DNA from: Geodermatophilus sp. DSM 45219
GTDB taxonomy: Bacteria > Actinomycetota > Actinomycetes > Mycobacteriales > Geodermatophilaceae
Length of the DNA: 64,000 nucleotides
Direction: 5' to 3'
Assembly (NCBI RefSeq): GCF_900104025.1
Contig: NZ_FNIQ01000003.1
Location: 434,001-498,000 of the forward strand
The position numbers were made by a program, and so were the translations under genes. The notes beneath the pieces were generated by a model, which worked only from the letters and a program-made list of their open reading frames with translations, ran no database searches and was not told where the DNA came from. This document shows positions 58,607-64,000 of this stretch, in pieces (positions within the stretch are counted from its first letter, which is position 1; the number at the start of each line of letters is the position of its first letter).

Positions 58607-59157
58607 AGGGACGCTCCGTTCGGGTGCGGGTTCTCGTGCGGGGGGTGGGGGACGGGCAGGGCCGGGAGGGCACCCTGCACCGACACGACCAGCGGCTGGC
58701 CGCGCCACAGGACCTCGAGGCGGCACACGTCGTCCGGGTTGCGGACGGCGGGGGCCTCGCCGACGCCCGGCAGGCTCAGTGCCGAGGAGCCGCGCAGGGC
58801 GGCCTTGACGTTGCCGCCCACGACGTTGGCGATCTCACCGAAGGCGTCGGCGACGTCCTCGTGGTCGAGCATCTCGGGAGCGGCGTCGCCGAGCAGGGCC
58901 CGGGTCAGGTCGGCGGCGGTCTGCCGGCCGGTGGTCAGGACGACGGTGCCGGTCCAGGGGCCGACGACGTCGACCCAGGCGGACAGGGTGTCGGCGGGCA
59001 GCTCGGCGGGGACCGGGACGAGCACCTCGTCCTCGCCCACCAGGGCGATCCACGCCTCGCCGGCGATCGCCTCGACCGTGGCCGCGTCGATCAGCGCGGT
59101 GATCAACGGGCGGGCGTCGGCGCTGCGCCGACGCTCACCGGTGTCCAGCGTCGTCAC
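58603..59157 (-). CDS. CheX/CheC-like chemotaxis phosphatase
   Basis: 184 residues from GTG 59157. The diagnostic active-site helix is FGEIANVVGGNVKAAL (Glu and Asn spaced as in CheX/CheC). N-terminal LITALIDAATVEAIAGEAW is typical of CheX-like proteins, and the beta strand segment WTGTVVLTTGRQTAADLTR follows. These phosphatases dephosphorylate CheY-P and shorten the response. Overlaps of four bases with both neighbouring cheY genes. The long N- and C-terminal tails exceed the usual CheX length, so a divergent subgroup is likely. Confidence 0.8.
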   Translation of the reverse strand: MTTLDTGERRRSADARPLITALIDAATVEAIAGEAWIALVGEDEVLVPVPAELPADTLSAWVDVVGPWTGTVVLTTGRQTAADLTRALLGDAAPEMLDHEDVADAFGEIANVVGGNVKAALRGSSALSLPGVGEAPAVRNPDDVCRLEVLWRGQPLVVSVQGALPALPVPHPPHENPHPNGASL

Positions 59158-59537
59158 AGGACGACCTCCTCGGGGAGCAGGCCGAGCAGCGCCAGCTTGT
59201 CGCGCAGCGCGTCGGCGGTGAACGGCTTGATGACGTACTCGTGCGCCCCCGCGGCCAGCGCGCGGACGATCTGGCTCTGCTCGCTCTCCGAGGTCACCAT
59301 CATCAGCGTGAGGGCCCGCCAGGCCGGGTTGGACCGGACGGCGGCGACGAACTGCAGCCCGTCCATGACCGGCATGTTCCAGTCGATGGTGCACAGGTCC
59401 GGCAGGTAGCCCTCGTGGAGCACGTCGAGCGCCTCCTGGCCGTGGGCGGCCTGGCGGGTCTCGTAGCCGAACCCCTCCAGGGCTGCGCTCACGATGCGCC
59501 GCATGGCGCGTGAGTCGTCGATCACCAAGGCACGCAC
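59154..59537 (-). CDS. cheY: CheY-like single-domain response regulator, first copy
   Basis: 127 residues, receiver domain: LVIDDSRAMRRIVSAALEGF, phospho-Asp in LCTIDWNMPVMDGL (about residue 53), Thr in LMMVTSESEQSQI and Lys in YVIKPFTADALRDKL. It is one base downstream of cheR and overlaps the CheX-like gene by four bases. It is likely the motor-binding CheY. The GTG at 59537 follows a weak ribosome site within the end of cheR. Confidence 0.92.
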   Translation of the reverse strand: MRALVIDDSRAMRRIVSAALEGFGYETRQAAHGQEALDVLHEGYLPDLCTIDWNMPVMDGLQFVAAVRSNPAWRALTLMMVTSESEQSQIVRALAAGAHEYVIKPFTADALRDKLALLGLLPEEVVL

Positions 59538-59538
59538 G

Positions 59539-60363
59539 TCAGGCCCCCTTCAGCGGGCGGTAGGCGGAGCTGCGGCCGATGACGACCCGCTCCCAGGAGT
59601 CGTCGACGCCGAGGGTCGTCTCCGCGGCGCCGAGGAAGAGCCACCCGTCGGGCCGCATCAGCGTGCGCACCCGGCGGAGGATCGCCTGCTTGGTCGGCAG
59701 GTCGAAGTAGATGAGGACGTTGCGCAGGTAGACCACGTCGAACGGGCCCATCCGCGGCAGCGGGGCGGCGAGGTTGCACTCGCTGGCGGTCACCATCCGG
59801 CGCAGCCCCGGGGAGACCTGCCACTCGTTGCCCGCCCGGGTGAAGTGCCGCACCAGCATCGGCGCGGGGAGCCCGCGGTTGACCTCGAGCTGGCTGAACT
59901 TCCCGGCCCGGGTGCGCTCGACCATCTCGCGGGAGAGGTCGGTCGCGGTGATGGACACCCGGGTCGCGGCATTGGGCATCGCGTCCTCGAGCAGCATCGC
60001 GATCGTGTACGGCTCCTGCCCGCTGGAGCAGGCCGCCGACCAGATCTGCAGCCGGTCGACGGGGCCGCGGGCACCCAGCAGCGAGGGCAGCACCGTCGAG
60101 GTCAGGGCGGTGAACGGGTCGCCGTCCCGGAACCACGAGGTCTCGTTCGTGGTGAGCGCCTCGACGATCTTCCGGGTGTTCTCCGGGCTGGGCCGGCTGC
60201 GCACCGAGTCGACGAGCTGGCCGACGTCGGGCAGGCCCATGGAGCGGGCGATGGGCAGCAGCCGGGCCTCCACCAGGTACTCCTTGCCGGGGGCGAGCAC
60301 GATCGCGCTCTCCCGGTGCACCAGTTGGCGGACCCAGTCGAAGCTGGTGGTGGTGAGGGTCAT
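59539..60363 (-). CDS. cheR: Chemoreceptor methyltransferase CheR
   Basis: 274 residues. N-terminal helical domain (FDWVRQLVHRESAIVLAPGK) and SAM-binding methyltransferase domain: TNETSWFRDGDPF, IWSAACSSGQEPYTIAMLLE and FDVVYLRNVLIYFDLPTKQ, the NVLIYF motif characteristic of CheR. It transfers methyl groups from SAM to glutamates of chemoreceptors for adaptation, acting against CheB. ATG 60363 overlaps the cheB stop (ATGA). Receptors and CheA are not in the window. Confidence 0.95.
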   Translation of the reverse strand: MTLTTTSFDWVRQLVHRESAIVLAPGKEYLVEARLLPIARSMGLPDVGQLVDSVRSRPSPENTRKIVEALTTNETSWFRDGDPFTALTSTVLPSLLGARGPVDRLQIWSAACSSGQEPYTIAMLLEDAMPNAATRVSITATDLSREMVERTRAGKFSQLEVNRGLPAPMLVRHFTRAGNEWQVSPGLRRMVTASECNLAAPLPRMGPFDVVYLRNVLIYFDLPTKQAILRRVRTLMRPDGWLFLGAAETTLGVDDSWERVVIGRSSAYRPLKGA

Positions 60364-61487
60364 CGCCGTCCTCCGGCGCTGGCAGGGACGGGGGCGGGGG
60401 TGCGGGGGCCGGTGAGCCGTCGCAGGACGGTCTCGGCGACCCGGTCGAGGGGCAGCACCTCGTCGGCGAAGCCGGCGGAGGCGACGGCGCCGGGCATGCC
60501 CCAGACGACGGAGGTCGCCTGGTCCTGCACGACGACGGCGCCCCCGGTCTCGCGGATGCGCCCGGCGCCGATGCGGCCGTCGGAGCCCATGCCGGTCAGC
60601 ACGAGGCCCAGGACGGCGCCGTCGAAGGCCGCGACCGCGGAGCGGAACAGCGGGTCGACGGCGGGACGGCAGAAGTTCTCCGGCGGGGCCTGGTCGAGCG
60701 CGGTCTGCAGGCCGCGCCCGGTCTTGCGGATGGTCAGGTGGTGGTCGCCGGGGGCGAGGTGCACCGTGCCGGGCGCCAGCGGGGTGCCGTCGACGGCCTC
60801 GACGACCCGCAGGGCGCACAGCCGGTCCAGCCGCTGGGCGAACTGGCGGGTGAACACCGGCGGCATGTGCTGCACGATCAGCACCGGGACCGGCAGGGAC
60901 GCCGGCAGCACCGGCAGCACCTTGGCCAGCGCCTCCGGGCCGCCGGTGGAGGAGCCGATCACCAGGACGGCGGGCTGCTTGACCGGACCGGTGCGGGGCG
61001 CGGGCGGGCGGACCGCGGCGGCCACGGGCGCGGGCGCGGCGGCGACCGGGCCGGCGGTCAGCGGGCGCCCGGTGAGGGCCTTGATCTTGGGGATGAGCTG
61101 CTGGCGCACGCTCTCCATCGACTGCGCGACGCTGCCGACGTTGGCCGGCTTGGTGACGTAGTCGTTGGCGCCGGCGGACAGCGCGTCGAGGGTGGCCGAC
61201 GCGCCCCGCTCGGTCAGCGTGCTGAACATGATGATCGGCACGCGGCTGCGCATCCGGCCGCCGGTGCCGGCGCGGATGGCGCGGACCGCCTCGATGCCGT
61301 TCATCTCCGGCATCTCGATGTCCATCGTGATCAGGTCGGGCTTCAGCGCCTCGAGCTTCCCGACGGCGATGCGGCCGTTCACCGCGGTACCGACCACCTC
61401 GATGGCCGGGTCCTCGGAGAGGACGTCGGTCACGATCTTGCGGACGACCACCGAGTCGTCGACGACCAACACCCGGATCGGGTCCAT
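60360..61487 (-). CDS. cheB: Chemotaxis methylesterase/glutamine deamidase CheB
   Basis: 375 residues. N-terminal receiver domain with VLVVDDSVVVRKIV, phospho-Asp in DLITMDIEMPEMNG (about 55) and Lys in DYVTKPANVG; Ala/Pro linker (about 140-185); C-terminal methylesterase with catalytic Ser in VIGSSTGGPEAL, His in IVQHMPPVFTRQF and Asp in LTGMGSDGRIGA. It removes methyl groups and deamidates receptors after phosphorylation by CheA. It is first in the chemotaxis operon, with a WhiG/FliA-like promoter about 146 bases upstream. Confidence 0.95.
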   Translation of the reverse strand: MDPIRVLVVDDSVVVRKIVTDVLSEDPAIEVVGTAVNGRIAVGKLEALKPDLITMDIEMPEMNGIEAVRAIRAGTGGRMRSRVPIIMFSTLTERGASATLDALSAGANDYVTKPANVGSVAQSMESVRQQLIPKIKALTGRPLTAGPVAAAPAPVAAAVRPPAPRTGPVKQPAVLVIGSSTGGPEALAKVLPVLPASLPVPVLIVQHMPPVFTRQFAQRLDRLCALRVVEAVDGTPLAPGTVHLAPGDHHLTIRKTGRGLQTALDQAPPENFCRPAVDPLFRSAVAAFDGAVLGLVLTGMGSDGRIGAGRIRETGGAVVVQDQATSVVWGMPGAVASAGFADEVLPLDRVAETVLRRLTGPRTPAPVPASAGGRR

Positions 61488-61632
61488 GCGTCCTCCGTCT
61501 CCCCGTGCGGGGTGCCGGCCAGGTGCGAGCTGGCGCTGTGCGTCGGCAGCCGCCCGGGGGGCCGGGAGCGGGGCGCAGCCGGCGGTCCGCCGGGTTGCGG
61601 CGTCCGCTTGCTGTCGGTGCCTGTCACGGGTG

Positions 61633-61660
61633 TTGTCGGCCGCTCCCCCGTTCTCCTTGA
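61633..61660 (-). promoter_or_regulatory. Candidate WhiG/FliA-type promoter of the chemotaxis operon
   Basis: On the minus strand TCAA, 16 bases, GCCGACAA: the streptomycete WhiG (TAAA-N16-GCCGATAA) consensus with two differences. It lies in the 339-base gap upstream of cheB, which otherwise shows no gene. Flagellar/chemotaxis sigma factors use this promoter type. Confidence 0.5.
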
Positions 61661-61826
61661 GCCGATCGGGAACATCGTGCGCGACATTTCTCCGGTGATC
61701 ATGAATGCGGTCACCGACCATTCCGCGCCCTTTGTCGACACGTTCCAGGGCAACGGCGGGTGACCGTGGCGGGACACGTGCTCCAGCGCCGGGGGTGAAG
61801 GGCGCCGGCCCGGGTAGGTCGAGGTC

Positions 61827-63005
61827 ATGGCCCTCCCCCGCGTCCTCGTCCTCGTCCTGGCCGGCGGCGCCGGTGGACGCCTGCAGCTGCTGACCGAGCA
61901 GCGCGCGAAGCCCGCCGTCCCCTTCGCCGGGGTGTACCGGCTGATCGACTTCCCGCTGAGCAACTGCGAGCACTCGCAACTGCCCGACGTCTGGGTGTCG
62001 GTGCAGTTCCACCCGGCGTCGCTGTCCCAGCACCTGGCCAACGGCCGGCCGTGGGACCTCGACCGCACCGACGGCGGGCTGATGGTGCTGCCGCCCTACC
62101 AGGGCACCGACCGGGCTGGCTGGAACACCGGCACGGCGAACTCGCTGTGGCGGTACGCGCCGCTGGTCCGCGACTTCGCCGCCGACGCGGTGGTGGTGGT
62201 GAGCGCCGACGCCGTCTACAAGCTGGACTACCGCGAGGTCGTCGACGCGCACCTGGGCTCGGGCGCGGAGGTCACGATGGTCACCACCGAGGTCGCCGCG
62301 GACGACGCCTCGCGCTACGGCATCGTCGAGGTCGGGGAGGACGGCCGGATCACCGACTACGCCTACAAGCCCGACGAGCCGCGCAGCACCACCGCGACCA
62401 ACGAGGTGTTCGTCTTCTCCCCCGGCCCGACGCTGGACCGGCTGGAGGCACTGCAGGACGAACACGGCGAGGAGGGCCTGGAGGACCTCGGCACCCACCT
62501 GCTCCCGGCGCAGACCCGCGACGGCGCGGCCCGCGCGTACCGGTTCGACGGCTACTGGCGCGACGTGGGCACCGTGGAGTCCTACTGGCAGGCCCACCAC
62601 GAGTTCCGCTCCCCCCAGCCGCCGCTGGACCTCGACGACCCGGACTGGGCCGTGCACACCCGCGGCGGGCGGCGCAGCGCCGCCCGGATCCTGCGCGGCG
62701 CGGAGGTGGAGGACAGCCTGGTGTCCGGCGGCACCCGCGTGGGCGGCCGGGTGATCGGCTCGGTGCTCTCCCCCGGCGTCGTCGTGGAGGCCGGGGCGAC
62801 CGTCGTCGACTCGGTGCTGCTGCCCGGCGCCCGCGTCCGGACCGGGGCCACGGTGACCCGCGCGGTGCTCGACGACGGCGTGGTGGTCGGCGAGCGGGCC
62901 ACGGTGGGTGGGGACGAGGGAGTCAGCCTGGTCGGCCGCCGTGCGGAGGTGCCGGCCGGCAGCGAGCTCCCCGCCGGCGCCCGCTTCCCCGACCCCGAGG
63001 ACTGA
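61827..63005 (+). CDS. glgC: GlgC-like glucose-1-phosphate adenylyltransferase
   Basis: 392 residues: the NTP-binding motif LVLAGGAGGRLQLLTEQRAK (normal GlgC has GGxGTRL, and here Thr is replaced by Gly), then PAVPFAGVYRLIDFPLSNC, NTGTANSLWRYAPLV, VVSADAVYKLDYREVV and FDGYWRDVGTVESYW (catalytic region). The C-terminal left-handed beta-helix hexapeptide repeats follow (about 290-390). It makes ADP-glucose for glycogen or maltose-phosphate routes. The Gly/Thr change and the absence of other glycogen genes here leave the exact substrate open. Ends in a bidirectional hairpin. Confidence 0.82.
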   Translation: MALPRVLVLVLAGGAGGRLQLLTEQRAKPAVPFAGVYRLIDFPLSNCEHSQLPDVWVSVQFHPASLSQHLANGRPWDLDRTDGGLMVLPPYQGTDRAGWNTGTANSLWRYAPLVRDFAADAVVVVSADAVYKLDYREVVDAHLGSGAEVTMVTTEVAADDASRYGIVEVGEDGRITDYAYKPDEPRSTTATNEVFVFSPGPTLDRLEALQDEHGEEGLEDLGTHLLPAQTRDGAARAYRFDGYWRDVGTVESYWQAHHEFRSPQPPLDLDDPDWAVHTRGGRRSAARILRGAEVEDSLVSGGTRVGGRVIGSVLSPGVVVEAGATVVDSVLLPGARVRTGATVTRAVLDDGVVVGERATVGGDEGVSLVGRRAEVPAGSELPAGARFPDPED

Positions 63006-63006
63006 A

Positions 63007-63053
63007 GGAGCCCGACGGCCGGCAGCGCCGACTGCCGGGAAGTCGGGCTCTCC
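63007..63053. terminator. Terminator hairpin between glgC and the CheW-like gene
   Basis: GAGCCCGAC (63008-63016) pairs with GTCGGGCTC (63042-63050), and CCGGCAG (63019-63025) with CTGCCGG (63032-63038); both strands carry a short pyrimidine tail (CTCTCCT). It lies directly after glgC and before the convergent CheW-like gene. Confidence 0.75.
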
Positions 63054-63108
63054 TCCAGCGCCCTGGCCCCGACTACACCGCAGTTGCGCGGGAACCGCCG
63101 CCAGCGGG

Positions 63109-64000
63109 TCAGCAGCCGGTGAGGACGACCTCGCGCAGTTCCTCCAGCCGTGGCTCACCCGTCCCGGAGAACTCGCGGGCCAGGGCCCGCAGGTCGATGT
63201 CGGGCAGCAGCCGGGCCTCGGACCCCAGCTGCACGAGCGGTGCCCTCTGGAGCACCCGCGGCCCGGCACCGGCCGGGCCCCGGCGCGCCTGCTCCGGGTC
63301 GCGCCAGGTGAGCGGCTCGATGCCGCGCAGCGCACCGATCGCGAAGGCGACCCGGGCACCGTCGACCTCGACGAGCAGCAGGCAGGAGGTCACCGACCCG
63401 CCGGCCGGGGACCGCCCCAGCACGGTGGCCAGGTCGACCACCGGCACCGCGGCGTCCCGGTGCAAGGCCACGCCCAGGACGGCACCCCCGACGTCGGCCG
63501 GGAGCAGGTCGGAGGGGAACGGCAGGATCTCGCCGACCTGGTCCAGCGGCGTGGCGACGTCCACGCCGGCCGAGTGCAGCAGGTAGGGACGGCCGGCGCC
63601 GTCGACCGCGTCCTCGGTGCCGGAACGCGGCGTGGGCACCGCCGGGTCGGCCGCGTCGCTCCGCGTGTTGACCGTGGCGAGGCTGACCAGGTCGGGCTCG
63701 GCCATCAGCGCCGTCCCGTCGAGGACCAGGCAGGCCGCCGCCCCGCCGGGCTGCACCGTCCCGGTCAGCAGGTCCGGCCGGCGGGTCGCCGCCGGTGGGA
63801 AGGGCAGCACACCGGCGGCGGGGACCTCCAGCAGGTCCAGCAGCTCGTCGAGGGCGAGCACGACGTACCCGTGCCCCAGGTCGAGCACGAGACCGGCCCC
63901 CGCGTCGCCGTCGGGCATCCGGCCCAGGCCCAGCAGGGCGAGCGGGTCGACGACGGGCACCTCGGAACCGGCGAAGTCGACGACGCCGCGGCACAGCGGC
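63109..64000 (-). CDS. CheW-like chemotaxis coupling protein, 5' end outside window
   Basis: Open through the right edge in the frame reading CRGVVDFAGSEVPVVDPLALL, a CheW/CheW-like repeat element, then about 280 visible residues with VLDLGHGYVVLALDELLDLLE, LHSAGVDVATPLDQVGEILP, GVALHRDAAVPVVDLATVLG and LLLVEVDGARVAFAIGALRG. The last two carry the CheW-type signature. The array thus seems to hold at least two CheW domains. It couples receptors to CheA. It is convergent with glgC and lies 1.6 kb from the cheB operon. Confidence 0.82.
   Translation of the reverse strand, partial: PLCRGVVDFAGSEVPVVDPLALLGLGRMPDGDAGAGLVLDLGHGYVVLALDELLDLLEVPAAGVLPFPPAATRRPDLLTGTVQPGGAAACLVLDGTALMAEPDLVSLATVNTRSDAADPAVPTPRSGTEDAVDGAGRPYLLHSAGVDVATPLDQVGEILPFPSDLLPADVGGAVLGVALHRDAAVPVVDLATVLGRSPAGGSVTSCLLLVEVDGARVAFAIGALRGIEPLTWRDPEQARRGPAGAGPRVLQRAPLVQLGSEARLLPDIDLRALAREFSGTGEPRLEELREVVLTGC

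Noticed and set aside
1..64000. CRISPR arrays, tRNA and rRNA genes
   Set aside because: Searched by eye; no evenly spaced repeat-spacer pattern, no cloverleaf at the element ends, no rRNA signature.

Overview
The window is very GC-rich, with heavy GTG start usage, short intergenic gaps and actinobacterial family content: a DUF3097 protein, a DUF4383 membrane protein, SigE-family sigma factor, LytR-CpsA-Psr protein, large NAD-glutamate dehydrogenase, SpoIIE-type PP2C phosphatases and a GAP-family membrane protein. A chemotaxis operon is also present, so this is probably a motile actinobacterium. Geodermatophilaceae (Blastococcus, Geodermatophilus, Modestobacter) or a close relative is my best guess; that is inference, because no rRNA gene or other decisive marker lies in the window. 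I saw no tRNA, rRNA or CRISPR array.

Layout. 1-4.1 kb: molybdo-hydroxylase accessory genes (XdhC/CoxF cut by the left edge, VWA CoxE, MoxR/CoxD) and a PRC-barrel/YsnF stress protein. 4.4-9.1 kb: DUF3097, a membrane protein/GntR pair behind a near-perfect operator palindrome, an aldo-keto reductase, a decayed Eis-like acetyltransferase and an MFS transporter. 9.2-16.9 kb: molybdenum cofactor supply (moaA, moaD, moaE, a MobA-like nucleotidyltransferase, modABC and a HTH-Mop protein), which would feed enzymes matured by the genes at the left edge. 17-29 kb: DUF2786, RecQ, a solitary NodU-type carbamoyltransferase, membrane proteins, an acyl-CoA dehydrogenase, an ECF sigma factor with a membrane partner, and an LCP protein.

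29.3-35.8 kb holds the most unusual object: an integrated element of about 5.4 kb that sits inside the exonuclease III gene xthA. Its left end supplies a replacement xthA 3' end, including the catalytic SDH segment, so the gene stays open. The displaced host 3' end survives as a fragment at the right end. The element carries a tyrosine integrase, flanking GGGGCACA arm-type repeats, about 1 kb of undecipherable less GC-rich DNA, an MmyB-like XRE regulator and two short-chain dehydrogenases.

35.9-57.5 kb: a spore photoproduct lyase-like radical SAM enzyme, formaldehyde dehydrogenase, YaaA, two paralogous sensor-SpoIIE phosphatases (one beside a HATPase anti-sigma-type kinase), an amidase, the 1655-residue glutamate dehydrogenase, a GAP-family/TetR divergent pair sharing mirrored operators, an AAA ATPase and two alpha/beta hydrolases. 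57.7-61.5 kb: a tightly overlapped minus-strand chemotaxis operon (cheB, cheR, two cheY, a CheX-like gene and one unknown) behind a candidate WhiG/FliA-type promoter. 61.8-64 kb: a GlgC-like enzyme and a CheW-like gene cut by the right edge.

Two genome-scale patterns recur. One is a family of about 60-100 bp palindromic, terminator-like repeats, mostly placed directly after stop codons (eight copies, two of them nested). The other is a set of TANNNT boxes 6-7 bases before start codons, which suggests leaderless transcription.
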